Shown here piece after piece: positions 51,252 through 59,806 of a DNA stretch of 64,000 bases. A program made the position numbers and the translations under genes. Every line of letters starts with the position of its first letter. Position 1 is the first letter of the stretch. A model generated the notes under the pieces. It saw only the letters and a list, made by a program, of their open reading frames with translations, did not search any database and was not told where the DNA came from. Origin of the DNA: Amycolatopsis pithecellobii (GTDB taxonomy: Bacteria > Actinomycetota > Actinomycetes > Mycobacteriales > Pseudonocardiaceae). The stretch is taken from positions 111,142 to 175,141 of the forward strand of contig NZ_WMBA01000007.1 of the NCBI RefSeq assembly GCF_009707865.1, in the 5' to 3' direction.

Positions 51252-52196
51252 ATGAAGGCAGTGCGTTTCCACGAGTACGGCGACCCCAGCGTCCTGCGTT
51301 ACGAGGACGTCGAGCAGCCGGTCCCCGGCGCCGGGCAGGTCCGGATCCGCGTCGCCGCGACGTCGTTCAACTCCGTCGACGGCAACATCCGCGGCGGCTT
51401 CATGCAGGGACCCATCCCAGTGGAGCTGCCGCACACACCCGGCATCGACGTCGCGGGCACGGTCGACGCGCTGGGCGCGGGTGTGGACGGCTTCGCGGCC
51501 GGTGACGACGTCGTCGGTTTCCTGCCGATGGACAAGAACGGCGCCGCCGCCGAGTACGTTCTCGCGCCGGCCGAGCTCCTGACATCGGCGCCCAAGAATG
51601 TCCCGCTGGCCGACGCCGCGGCGCTGCCATTGGTGGGCCTGACCGCATATCAGGCGCTGTTCGAGCACGGAAAGCTGACGGCGGGGCAGCGAGTGCTGAT
51701 CAACGGCGCCGGCGGCGCGGTCGGGGGCTACGCCGTGCAGCTGGCGAAGAACGCGCGTGCCCACGTGATCGCCACGGCGAGCCCGCGCAGTGCCGACTCG
51801 GTCAAAACGGCCGGTGCCGACGAGGTCGTCGACCACACCACCACCGGCGTGACCGCGGCCGTGACCGAGCCGGTCGACGTGGTGCTCAACCTGGCCCCGG
51901 TCGACCCGGCCGAACTCGCCGCGCTGGTCACCCTGGTCCGCCCGGGCGGTGTGGTGGTGAACACGACGGTGTGGATGCCCGCACCCAGCGACGAGGAGCG
52001 CGGCGTGCTGGGCATCGACCTGTTCGTCCGCAGCGATGCCGGACAGCTGGCGAAGCTGGTCGGGCAGGTCGACCACGGCGAGCTGCGCGTCGAGGTCGCC
52101 GAGCGGGTGCCGCTGGCCGAGCTGCCGGCGCTGCACGCACGAGCCGCCGAGGGCGCGGTGCACGGCAAGGTCGTCGTCGTCCCGCCCACCGCCTGA
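51252..52196 (+). CDS. NADPH:quinone/enone reductase-like MDR protein
   Basis: The 314-residue zinc-free MDR protein has MKAVRFHEYGDPSVLRYEDV at the start, LPHTPGIDVAGTVDALGAGV, the NADPH motif INGAGGAVGGYAVQLAKNAR and a C-terminus ending GKVVVVPP. It belongs to the QOR group and likely reduces quinones or activated alkenes. It is the first gene of a three-enzyme operon under the twin palindromes at 51166-51223. Confidence 0.92.
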   Translation: MKAVRFHEYGDPSVLRYEDVEQPVPGAGQVRIRVAATSFNSVDGNIRGGFMQGPIPVELPHTPGIDVAGTVDALGAGVDGFAAGDDVVGFLPMDKNGAAAEYVLAPAELLTSAPKNVPLADAAALPLVGLTAYQALFEHGKLTAGQRVLINGAGGAVGGYAVQLAKNARAHVIATASPRSADSVKTAGADEVVDHTTTGVTAAVTEPVDVVLNLAPVDPAELAALVTLVRPGGVVVNTTVWMPAPSDEERGVLGIDLFVRSDAGQLAKLVGQVDHGELRVEVAERVPLAELPALHARAAEGAVHGKVVVVPPTA

Positions 52197-52225
52197 TACC
52201 CACTCGATCCCGGAAGGCAGGAACC

Positions 52226-53176
52226 ATGTCACTCAGCTTGGATCCCGAAATCGCCGCGGCGCTGGCCCCGATGGCCGGCGCGATGGCGGAAGCCACACCA
52301 CCGGCGGTGGGCGATATCACGGGCCGCCGCGCCATGTGGGAGCCGATCATCGGTGCCGCCAGCACGGCCCAGCCGATCCCATCCGACGTGACGACCAACG
52401 AGTACCACGCGACCGCCGACGACGGCGCGCAGATCCAGATGCGCTGGTACACCAAGAAAGGCGCGACACCGGGCCCGGCCGTGCTGTTCTTCCACGGCGG
52501 CGGATACATCTTCGGCCACATCGACCACTTCGACGGTCCGGTCGCCCGCTATGTCTCCGCCAGCGGCGTGCCGATGCTGTCGGTCGAATACCGCCGCGCC
52601 CCCGAGCACCCCTACCCGGCGCCGCTCGAAGACGCCTACGCCGCGCTGCTGTGGCTGCACAAGCACGCCGCCGAACTGGGCGTCGACCCCGAGCGGATCG
52701 CGGTGATGGGTGACAGCGCCGGAGGCGGGATGGCCGCGGCCGTGTCGATCCTCGCCCGCGACCGCGGCGGCCCCAAGATCGCGCGCCAGATCCTGCTCAT
52801 GCCGATGCTCGACGATCGCACCACCACTCCCGACCCGCATATCGCGCCGTACGTGCTGTGGTCCTACGACGACAGCCTCACCGCGTGGCCGGCCCTGCTC
52901 GGCGACGCCGCAGGCGGCCCCGACGTTCCCGCCACGGCGGCCCCGGCCCGGCTCGAAGACGCCAGCGACCTCCCGGCGGCCTACATCGAGGTCGGCCAGC
53001 TCGACGTCTTCCGGGACGAAGACACCGCCTATGCGACCAAGCTCAGCCGCGCCGGGGTGCCGGTGGAGTTCCACCTCCATCCCGGAGCCCCGCACGAGTT
53101 CGACTCCATCGCCTTCGGCTCCGACGTCGCCCGGCGCGCCATCGCCGACCGCGTCCGGGTGCTCAAGTCGATCTGA
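52226..53176 (+). CDS. Hormone-sensitive-lipase-type alpha/beta hydrolase
   Basis: The 316-residue esterase has the HSL oxyanion motif HGGGY (90-94), nucleophile Ser164 in GDSAGGGMA and a catalytic His in PGAPHEFD. GGAAGGCAGGAACC precedes the ATG. The family cleaves short-chain esters and acetylated compounds. It lies between an MDR reductase and an Old Yellow Enzyme; the three could process an unsaturated ester. Confidence 0.92.
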   Translation: MSLSLDPEIAAALAPMAGAMAEATPPAVGDITGRRAMWEPIIGAASTAQPIPSDVTTNEYHATADDGAQIQMRWYTKKGATPGPAVLFFHGGGYIFGHIDHFDGPVARYVSASGVPMLSVEYRRAPEHPYPAPLEDAYAALLWLHKHAAELGVDPERIAVMGDSAGGGMAAAVSILARDRGGPKIARQILLMPMLDDRTTTPDPHIAPYVLWSYDDSLTAWPALLGDAAGGPDVPATAAPARLEDASDLPAAYIEVGQLDVFRDEDTAYATKLSRAGVPVEFHLHPGAPHEFDSIAFGSDVARRAIADRVRVLKSI

Positions 53177-53204
53177 GCTTTTCCCGCAACGAAAGACCGA
53201 GATC

Positions 53205-53288
53205 ATGACACTCAGCTTCGACCCCGACCTCGTCACCGGATGTCCATCTGACCCGGTTCACCAGACCGCACAGAAAAGGAAAAGCTGA
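53205..53288 (+). pseudogene. Remnant of a second HSL-type hydrolase start
   Basis: A 27-residue frame begins MTLSFDPDLV, closely like the MSLSLDPEIA start of the preceding hydrolase, then diverges and stops just before the next gene. It has a similar leader spacing and looks like what is left of a tandem duplicate after deletion. Confidence 0.45.
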
Positions 53289-54352
53289 TGACTCTCTGGA
53301 ACCCCATCACCCTCGGCGCCATCGAGCTGCCGCACCGGCTCGCCATGGCGCCGATGACCCGCGACCGCTCCAGGCCGGACGGCGTCCCCACCGACCTCAA
53401 CCGCGAGTACTACCGTCAGCGCGCGTCGATGGCCTTCATCATCACCGAAGGCACCCAGCCCTCCGCCGACGGGCAGGGCTACCTGCTGACCCCCGGCATC
53501 TACACCGAAGCGCATATCGCCGGCTGGCAAGAGGTCACCAGCGCCGTGCACGCCGAAGGTGGGCGCATCGTCGTCCAGCTCATGCACGTGGGCCGCATCT
53601 CCCACCCCGACAACACCCCGCACGGCCGCCGGCCGGTCGCCCCATCGGCCATCCAGCCCAAGGGCGCGATGTTCACCGCTTCGGGGCTGCAGGACATGCC
53701 GACCCCCCGGGCACTGGCCGCCGACGAGATCGCCGGCGTGGTCGACGAGTTCCGCCACGCGGCGTCGGCCGCCATCACCGCCGGTTTCGACGGGGTCGAA
53801 ATCCACGGCGCCAACGGCTATCTGCTCCACCAGTTCCTCTCCAGCAACGCCAACCGGCGCGCCGACCGATACGGCGGCTCCGTCGACAACCGCATCCGGT
53901 TCACGACCGAGGTCGTGTCGGCCGTGGCCGACGAGATCGGTGCCGAGCGCACAGGTCTGCGCATCTCGCCGGGCAACCCGTACAACGACATGGTCGAGCA
54001 CGACACTCGCGACCTGTACCCCGCGCTGGTCAGGGCGCTGGCGCCGGTGGACCTCGCCTACCTGCATGTGATCCAGGGCGGCGACGAAGAACTGTTGCGA
54101 GAGCTGCGACAGGAATGGCCGACGGCCCTGGTGCTCAATCGTGCGGGCGCCGACCTCGACACGCGGGTCGCCGATCTCGACGCCGGGCTGGCCGACGTCA
54201 TCACGGTCGGCACGATGGCGCTGGCGAATCCCGACCTCGCGGCCCGCCTTCGCTCGGGCGCGCCGCTGAACCAGGCCGACCCGGCCACCTTCTACGGCGG
54301 CGACCACCGCGGCTACACCGATTACCCCACCCTCGCCGCGGCTGCGAGCTGA
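53288..54352 (+). CDS. Old Yellow Enzyme-family NADH:flavin oxidoreductase (NemA-like)
   Basis: The 354-residue FMN-dependent TIM barrel has LAMAPMTRDRS at the start, the substrate-binding pair HGANGYL (HxxN form), DRYGGSVDNRIRFTTEVVSA and the C-terminal phosphate site VITVGTMALANPDL. OYEs reduce the C=C bond of enones, nitroesters or maleimides. Its ATG touches the end of the hydrolase-start remnant. Confidence 0.94.
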   Translation: MTLWNPITLGAIELPHRLAMAPMTRDRSRPDGVPTDLNREYYRQRASMAFIITEGTQPSADGQGYLLTPGIYTEAHIAGWQEVTSAVHAEGGRIVVQLMHVGRISHPDNTPHGRRPVAPSAIQPKGAMFTASGLQDMPTPRALAADEIAGVVDEFRHAASAAITAGFDGVEIHGANGYLLHQFLSSNANRRADRYGGSVDNRIRFTTEVVSAVADEIGAERTGLRISPGNPYNDMVEHDTRDLYPALVRALAPVDLAYLHVIQGGDEELLRELRQEWPTALVLNRAGADLDTRVADLDAGLADVITVGTMALANPDLAARLRSGAPLNQADPATFYGGDHRGYTDYPTLAAAAS

Positions 54353-54369
54353 CCTGGGCCGGCCCCTTT

Positions 54370-54410
54370 CCCGCCTCGCGGTGATCGAAGCGGACAGCTA
54401 GCGACGCGGG
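54370..54410. terminator. Hairpin at the convergent end
   Basis: CCCGCCTCGC (54370-54379) and GCGACGCGGG (54401-54410) pair with one mismatch. The right arm overlaps the last codons of the minus-strand reductase, so it could end both converging transcripts. Confidence 0.35.
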
Positions 54411-55447
54411 CGGACCAGGCCGTGGTCGATCAGGCTCTGCCCCGTAGCGCGCAGGATCTCAGCGGGCGGGCGCATGGTCCAGTCCAGTTCGTCGATCGCC
54501 TTGCGGCTGGACAATGGCTCGGTGCGGCCGACGAAGGCGAGGGCCAGGCGGATCGTCGGATCGAAGTGTGCGACGATCCACATCGCCCAGTACGGCAGGC
54601 GTCGGGTCGGCACCCGGAATCCTCGGGGGCCGAACTCGGCGGCCAAAATGGCAGCCATATCGTGCATCCAGGTTTCCGGGCCGGCGCAGATGTAGCGGTT
54701 GCCCGCCGCCTTCGGGCTTTCCATGGCGAGCCGGTGAGCGACCGCGAGGTCCCGGACATCGACGAGACTGAAGCTGAGCTGCGGCACCGCCGGCATCGAA
54801 TGGTTCAGCAACCGGTGGACGACCTCGACGGATGTGCTCACTTCGGGGCGTTGCAGGGGGCCGAGGACGACTCCGGGATTCACGACGACCAGCTCGAGTC
54901 GGCGCTCTTCGGGGAGGTCATCGACGAACTGCCAGGCGGCTTGCTCGGCGAGGGCTTTGCTTTTCCCATAAGGCGCGCTGTGTTCGACAACCGCCCAGTC
55001 GTCCTCCGTATACGGGGCGGCTCTCTGTCCGGTACGGCCCGCGCTGATCGCCAATGACGACGAGGTGAGGACCACTCGGCGGACGGTGCCGCTCGCGGCT
55101 GCGGCGCGTAGTACCCGCAGCGTGCCCTCGACTGCGGGGCGGATGATCTCGTTCTCGTCGCGGGGAACGGTGGGCGGGTTCGGTGAGGCCGTGTGCAGTA
55201 CGAGGGTGCAGCCGGCGACCGCTTCGGCCCAGCCGTCGTCGGTGTCCAGCTCGGCGGCCACGAAATCGAGGCGCCCACCAAGCTCGGAAGCCAGGCGGGT
55301 GAGATGGGCGACCTTCTCGGTCCGCGCCAGGTCGCGAACCGTGCCGCGGACGGGGTAGCCGTGCCGGAGCAGTTCCTCGATGACATGCCCGGCGATGAAG
55401 CCGGAAGCGCCGGTGACCAGGACCGTGCCGGTCTGGTTGGAGCTCAT
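54398..55447 (-). CDS. NAD(P)-dependent epimerase/dihydroflavonol reductase-like extended SDR
   Basis: The 349-residue extended SDR has TGASGFIAGHVIEELLRHGY, Arg in GTVRDLART for NADP, the pair LTSSSLAIS and YGKSK, and DVRDLAVAHRLAME. It matches the DFR/cinnamoyl-CoA reductase/aldehyde reductase group, which reduces aldehydes and ketones. It lies upstream of no same-strand gene and 27 bases after the SDR at 55475, which precedes it on the minus strand and probably shares its promoter. Confidence 0.9.
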   Translation of the reverse strand: MSSNQTGTVLVTGASGFIAGHVIEELLRHGYPVRGTVRDLARTEKVAHLTRLASELGGRLDFVAAELDTDDGWAEAVAGCTLVLHTASPNPPTVPRDENEIIRPAVEGTLRVLRAAAASGTVRRVVLTSSSLAISAGRTGQRAAPYTEDDWAVVEHSAPYGKSKALAEQAAWQFVDDLPEERRLELVVVNPGVVLGPLQRPEVSTSVEVVHRLLNHSMPAVPQLSFSLVDVRDLAVAHRLAMESPKAAGNRYICAGPETWMHDMAAILAAEFGPRGFRVPTRRLPYWAMWIVAHFDPTIRLALAFVGRTEPLSSRKAIDELDWTMRPPAEILRATGQSLIDHGLVRPRR

Positions 55448-55474
55448 GGATTCCTCCAGTGAAATCGGACCGGA

Positions 55475-56224
55475 TCAGATCTGGTTTTCGCCGCCGTCGA
55501 CGGAGAGGTTGCCGCCGATCAGGTAGCTACTGTCCGCCGAGGACAGGAAGGCCACGGCGGCCGCGACCTCCTCCGGACGTCCCATCCGGCCCATCGGGAC
55601 CCGGGCGCCCTCACCGGCCTTGTAGGCGGCCGAGTTCTGCTCGCCGACGAGCTCGGTGACGCCTGAGGTGTCGATCGGGCCCGGTGAGATCGCATTGACC
55701 CGGATGCCCCGGCCCTTGAGCTCGTTGGCCCAGGTCCGCGTGAATGAGCGGAGGGCGGCCTTGGACGCCGCATACGCCCCGAATGCCGGTGTGCCGCGCT
55801 CGGCGGCGGTCGAAGCGTTCACGATCACTGAGGCGCCGTGGTTAAGCAGCGGCAGAGCCTTCTGCACGGTCAACAGCGTGCCCTTGACGTTGACCTCGAA
55901 GACGCGGTCGAAGTCCTCCTCGGTGAGCTGCTCGAGTGTCGCGAACGAAGCAGTGGCCGCGTTGGCGAACAGCACGTCCAGACCCTGCCCGTGGTCGCGG
56001 ACCGTGCTGTACAACCGGTCCAGATCGGCCGGGTCGGTGATGTCGCCGGGCACCGCGGTGACGTCGGATCCGATGGCCTCGGCAGCCTCGTCCAGCTCGG
56101 CCTCGCGGCGCCCGGTGATGAACACGTGCGCTCCCTCGGCGACCAGCCGGGCCGCGGTGGCACGGCCGATTCCCCGCGTGCCGCCGCCGGTGACCACGGC
56201 TGTCTTGCCTTCGAGCCTTCTCAT
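55475..56224 (-). CDS. Short-chain dehydrogenase/reductase
   Basis: The 249-residue SDR has TGGGTRGIGRATAARLVAEG, VLFANAATASFA, Ser in VNASTAAERG, YAASK pair and LIGGNLSVDGGENQI. TGRREA after strand 2 suggests NADP(H). ATG 56224 follows an operator palindrome shared with the divergent TetR gene, so it is the likely primary target of that repressor. Confidence 0.93.
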   Translation of the reverse strand: MRRLEGKTAVVTGGGTRGIGRATAARLVAEGAHVFITGRREAELDEAAEAIGSDVTAVPGDITDPADLDRLYSTVRDHGQGLDVLFANAATASFATLEQLTEEDFDRVFEVNVKGTLLTVQKALPLLNHGASVIVNASTAAERGTPAFGAYAASKAALRSFTRTWANELKGRGIRVNAISPGPIDTSGVTELVGEQNSAAYKAGEGARVPMGRMGRPEEVAAAVAFLSSADSSYLIGGNLSVDGGENQI

Positions 56225-56243
56225 ATCCCAAGCCCCTAGTTTA

Positions 56244-56262
56244 GTTCTGTTCGGAACAGAAC
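56244..56262. promoter_or_regulatory. TetR operator palindrome
   Basis: GTTCTGTTC-G-GAACAGAAC is a perfect 9-1-9 palindrome midway between the divergent SDR (start 56224) and TetR (start 56306) genes. Confidence 0.75.
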
Positions 56263-56305
56263 AGAACTGTAGCAGTTCCAGTCCGGCTGGTACAGAAGTG
56301 CTAGA

Positions 56306-56923
56306 ATGCTGGACGTGGAAGGCATCGAGCGGGCGCCTGTCGGCCGGCCGCGAGGGTTCGACGCCGACAAAGCCCTGGAGCGGGCCATGATGGTCTTCTG
56401 GAAAGAGGGTTATGACGGGGTCAGCCTGAGCGAGCTGGCTCGCGCCATGGGGATCACGAAAACCAGCTTGTACGCGGCCTACGGCAACAAGGAAGACCTG
56501 TTCCGCAAGGCCCTCGAGCGCTATGCCGAAGGCCCCGCCTCCTACGCCGCCCGGGCCTTGGGCGAGCCCACCGCCAAGGCGGTGGCCACGGCCTATCTCA
56601 CCGGTTCTGTCCGAGCCACCACCCAGTCCGGCTGCCCCGCCGGATGCCTTGGCGTGCAGGGCTTCATGGCTGCCGGCCACCTCGGCGAGACCGGTCGCGA
56701 CGCCCTGCGCGCCTGGCGTGACGAGGACCGGGCACGCCTGCGCGACCGGTTCCGGCGAGCGGTCGGCGAAGGCGACCTGCCGCCGGACGCTGATCCGGAG
56801 GCGCTGGCGCACTACCTGATGACCATGGCGAACGGTATCGCGGTTCAGGCCGCCGCCGGCGCCGGCCGCGACGAGCTCCAGCGGTCGGTTGACGTTGCGC
56901 TGCGTGCCTTCCTGTCCGTCTAG
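56306..56923 (+). CDS. TetR/AcrR-family transcriptional regulator
   Basis: The 205-residue regulator begins with GRPRGFDADKALERAMMVFW and the helix-turn-helix SLSELARAMGITKTSLYAAY. The C-terminal domain (TetR_C_16-like GCLGVQGFMAAG, DEDRARLRDRFRRAVGEGDL) is typical of the YjdC/TetR group near SDR genes. Its stop TAG at 56921-56923 directly abuts the TAA of the convergent VOC gene with no gap. Confidence 0.92.
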   Translation: MLDVEGIERAPVGRPRGFDADKALERAMMVFWKEGYDGVSLSELARAMGITKTSLYAAYGNKEDLFRKALERYAEGPASYAARALGEPTAKAVATAYLTGSVRATTQSGCPAGCLGVQGFMAAGHLGETGRDALRAWRDEDRARLRDRFRRAVGEGDLPPDADPEALAHYLMTMANGIAVQAAAGAGRDELQRSVDVALRAFLSV

Positions 56924-57508
56924 TTACGCCGACGGATTGAGCGGATGCCAGAGGACTCGGTCACGTCCGGCCATGTAGTCCTTGCCGTTCGGGAAGGAAA
57001 CGAATTCCAGGATCATGCCCCACGGCGACAGGAAATGGGCGAACTTGGAGCCGTCGCCCGCTTCGACGCCGGCGCCGTCCTTGGCGCCGCCGAGGATGCG
57101 GATACCGCGCCGTTCCAGGTCGGCCAGTGCGGCGTCCATGTCGTCGACGTAGAACGCCAGATGTACGGCGCCCCAGTCGCTCATCCGCGGCATCGAGCGG
57201 GTCTGATCGGGGGCCTCGAACTCGAAGATCTCGAAGTTCGAGCCGTGCCCGCAACGCAGCAGCGCCGCGCGCGGAATCCATGCCCGGGGGTGCGTGTCCA
57301 GATTGTCGGCGAACCATGTGCCGTCGTCGTCCCGGAACGGGCCGAGATCGTAGAAGTATTCGCAGCCCAGCACCTCGACGAAGAACTTGATCGCCTCCTC
57401 GAGGTCCGGCACGGTGAACCCGACGTGCTCCGTGCCGCGCAGCCCTGGAACCGGGCGCGCGTGCTCGTCGACCCGGATTCTCCGTTCGTCCATGGCGGAC
57501 CGATCCAT
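56924..57508 (-). CDS. VOC/glyoxalase-family protein
   Basis: The 194-residue protein has two VOC half-modules: GTEHVGFTVPDLEEAIKFFV and, later, GAVHLAFYVDDMDAALADLE and WGMILEFVSF. The paired His (in EHVGF and VHLAF) and Glu (in ILEFV) are likely metal ligands. Members include lactoylglutathione lyase relatives and extradiol dioxygenases. AAGGAG precedes ATG 57508. It lies 99 bases downstream of a MarR regulator on the same strand. Confidence 0.88.
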   Translation of the reverse strand: MDRSAMDERRIRVDEHARPVPGLRGTEHVGFTVPDLEEAIKFFVEVLGCEYFYDLGPFRDDDGTWFADNLDTHPRAWIPRAALLRCGHGSNFEIFEFEAPDQTRSMPRMSDWGAVHLAFYVDDMDAALADLERRGIRILGGAKDGAGVEAGDGSKFAHFLSPWGMILEFVSFPNGKDYMAGRDRVLWHPLNPSA

Positions 57509-57583
57509 GCTGCTCTCCTTCGTTGGCGAGGTTCAACAGGCCGCGCGAGGCTAATCCGCGTCAGCCGGGTGTGACCACAATTC

Positions 57584-57602
57584 CGTCCCGGTCAGCGGGA
57601 CG
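57584..57602 (-). terminator. Hairpin between marR-type gene and VOC gene
   Basis: CGTCCCG-N5-CGGGACG is a perfect 7-base stem just past the MarR stop on the minus strand. It may separate MarR and VOC transcripts. Confidence 0.45.
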
Positions 57603-57607
57603 ACCGT

Positions 57608-58096
57608 CTAATAAGGACGGACGCCGGGGTACGGGCCGTCCGGGTCGATCGTGCGCATGATGCGGCCGCAGATGTCGTGCAGCTGCCGGGGTTGCGCCTT
57701 GGTCAGCGGATCGAAGACCAGGCGGCGGACCTCGGCGACGTGGCCGGGCGCCGTCGCGACGACCTTGTCCAGGCCCTCGTCCGTGAGGATGGCGAGGGTG
57801 TAGCGGCCGTCCTCCGGGTCGGGGGAGCGGCGCACCCAGCCACGCTTCTCCAGGCGGCCGATGGCCTGCGACAGGCGGGGGAGCGAGCCCTCGGAGATGG
57901 CCGCGAGCAGGCTCATCCTCAGCCGGCGCTCCGGCCTCAGGGAGAGCGCGGCCATGATCATGTATTCGAAGAGGTTGATGCCGGCGTCGCGCTGGAGCTG
58001 GGTGTCGAGCTCGCCCGGGAGGCGCATCAGCACGGAGAACAGGGTCACCCAGGTCTGTTGCTCGTCCTGGGTCAGCCAGCGGGGTTCGTCGGTCAC
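57608..58096 (-). CDS. MarR-family transcriptional regulator
   Basis: The GTG-started 162-residue protein has the winged-helix pattern: INLFEYMIMAALSLRPERRL, recognition region SLPRLSQAIGRLEKRGWVRR and wing DPEDGRYTLAILTDEG. It is divergent from a DoxX gene with palindromes in the 88-base gap, so it probably represses that gene and itself. MarR proteins typically respond to phenolic or oxidised compounds. Confidence 0.92.
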   Translation of the reverse strand: MTDEPRWLTQDEQQTWVTLFSVLMRLPGELDTQLQRDAGINLFEYMIMAALSLRPERRLRMSLLAAISEGSLPRLSQAIGRLEKRGWVRRSPDPEDGRYTLAILTDEGLDKVVATAPGHVAEVRRLVFDPLTKAQPRQLHDICGRIMRTIDPDGPYPGVRPY

Positions 58097-58108
58097 CTCG
58101 GAAGCATA

Positions 58109-58163
58109 GCAAGCACTTGCATGTTTAACTCATCGTCGCTACGGTCAACTTAACTATTTAAGT
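58109..58163. promoter_or_regulatory. MarR/DoxX divergent operators
   Basis: GCAAG-CA-CTTGC (58109-58120) and ACTTAA-CTAT-TTAAGT (58148-58163) are two different palindromes in the gap. The second is close to the DoxX start and AT-rich enough to overlap its -10. Confidence 0.45.
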
Positions 58164-58184
58164 CATCTCTCGAGATGGGAAATC

Positions 58185-58556
58185 ATGAACATCGCTCTGT
58201 GGGTCATCGCGGCGCTGGTCGCTGCGGCCTTCCTGTTCTCAGGGTTCTTCAAGCTCGCCCTGCCGCACGAGAAGTATGTCGCCGCGCAGGACTGGGCCGA
58301 GAACGTGCCGCGCTGGGCTCCCAACGTCATCGGCACGCTGGAGGTGCTGGGCGCGATCGGCGTGATCCTGCCCGCCGTGCTCGACGTCGCGCCGGCGCTG
58401 GTTCCGCTCGCCGCGACCGGGTTGGCGCTGGTGATGATCGGCGCCGTGGTGATGCACCTGCAGCGCCGCGAGTTCCCGGCGCTGGCGCCGAGCGGGGTTC
58501 TGCTGATCCTGGCCGCGGTGGTGGCGTGGGGGCGGTTCGGGCCGTACGCGTTCTGA
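58185..58556 (+). CDS. DoxX-like integral membrane protein
   Basis: The 123-residue protein has four membrane segments, beginning IALWVIAALVAAAFLFSGFF and ending VLLILAAVVAWGRFG, with the family signature around LALPHEKYVAAQDWAENVP. DoxX-like proteins are linked to thiosulfate oxidation and oxidative-stress complexes, but this subgroup is uncharacterised. It is divergent from MarR, the usual arrangement for stress-inducible DoxX genes. Confidence 0.88.
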   Translation: MNIALWVIAALVAAAFLFSGFFKLALPHEKYVAAQDWAENVPRWAPNVIGTLEVLGAIGVILPAVLDVAPALVPLAATGLALVMIGAVVMHLQRREFPALAPSGVLLILAAVVAWGRFGPYAF

Positions 58557-58648
58557 TCCGAATCGCAAGATGGACAACTGTCTAAAACGCGCCTATCGTC
58601 GGCGCGCGGGGGAGTGAGCCGACGATGCCCACTCACAGAGGAGCCGAC

Positions 58649-59806
58649 ATGAACCAAATCCGTCCCTTCCATCTCGACATCCCCGAACGCGAGCTCGACG
58701 ATCTGCGTGCGCGGCTCAACTTCACGCGCTGGCCGTCGAAAGAGACCGTCGACGACAACAGTCAGGGGCCTCGGCTCGGCACCCTCCGGCAGCTGATCGA
58801 TCACTGGCGCGAAAGCTACGACTGGCGCAAGGTCGAGAAGGAGCTGAACGGTTTCGGTCAGTTCCAGACCGAGATCGACGGCATAGACGTCCATTTTCTG
58901 CACGTGATCTCGCCCGAACCCGATGCCCTGCCGCTGCTCATGACGCACGGTTGGCCGGGATCGGTGCTCGAGTTCCGGAAGGTGATCGGGCCCCTGACCA
59001 ACCCCGTGGCCTTCGGCGGCGACGCCCGGGACGCCTTTCACGTCATTGCCCCGTCGATGCCGGGCTTCGGATTCTCGAGCGCGCCCACGACGACCGGCTG
59101 GTCGTTCGGAAAGACGGCCGACGCGTGGATAACGCTGATGAACCGGCTCGGGTACTCGGACTGGGGCATCCAGGGTGGGGATCTCGGCGCGGGGGTATCG
59201 GAGACGATCGCCGCGAAGAACCCCACGGGGCTGGTGGGAATGCATCTGAACTTCTCGACGATCCAGCCGAGCCCGGACGAGATGGCCGAAGCGACACCAG
59301 AAGAGCAGCGCATCCTGGCGGACGCACAGGAATTTTGGGTCAACAACAGTTCTTACGCCCAGCAGCAGCAAAGTCGTCCGCAGACGATCGGCTACTCGCT
59401 GGCCGACTCACCGGTCGGCCTGGCCGCGTGGCTGTACACGATCTTCCAGCAAGGATGTGACACTCCGGAAAACGCCTTGGACACCTTCACCGAGGACGAA
59501 CTGCTCGACTACTTCATGCTCTACTGGCTTCCGAACGCCGGCGTGACCTCAGCGCGCACGTACTGGGAGCTGAAGAATTCGGGCTTCTCGCCGGCGGCGA
59601 CGATCGAGAATCCCATCACCGTTCCCACCGGATATACGCAGTTCCCTGGCGAGCCGGTGCGCCAGTCGCGGCGATGGCTGGAGCGCCGTTTCACCGACCT
59701 TGTGCGCTACCACCAGGCTCCGCGCGGTGGGCACTTCGCGGCGCTCGAGCAGCCCGATCTGTTCGTCGACGACGTCCGTGCCACGTTCCGGTCGCTGCGA
59801 TCATGA
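58649..59806 (+). CDS. Epoxide hydrolase with EHN domain
   Basis: ATG 58649 has GAGGAG upstream. The 385-residue enzyme starts with the epoxide-hydrolase N-terminal domain (RPFHLDIPERELDDLRARLN) and contains HGWPGS (100-105) and the nucleophile Asp178 in GGDLG. Lid Tyr candidates and a C-terminal His in PRGGHFAALE are present. It converts an epoxide to a vicinal diol. The following TetR overlaps it by ATGA, which suggests that expression and control are coupled. Confidence 0.94.
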   Translation: MNQIRPFHLDIPERELDDLRARLNFTRWPSKETVDDNSQGPRLGTLRQLIDHWRESYDWRKVEKELNGFGQFQTEIDGIDVHFLHVISPEPDALPLLMTHGWPGSVLEFRKVIGPLTNPVAFGGDARDAFHVIAPSMPGFGFSSAPTTTGWSFGKTADAWITLMNRLGYSDWGIQGGDLGAGVSETIAAKNPTGLVGMHLNFSTIQPSPDEMAEATPEEQRILADAQEFWVNNSSYAQQQQSRPQTIGYSLADSPVGLAAWLYTIFQQGCDTPENALDTFTEDELLDYFMLYWLPNAGVTSARTYWELKNSGFSPAATIENPITVPTGYTQFPGEPVRQSRRWLERRFTDLVRYHQAPRGGHFAALEQPDLFVDDVRATFRSLRS

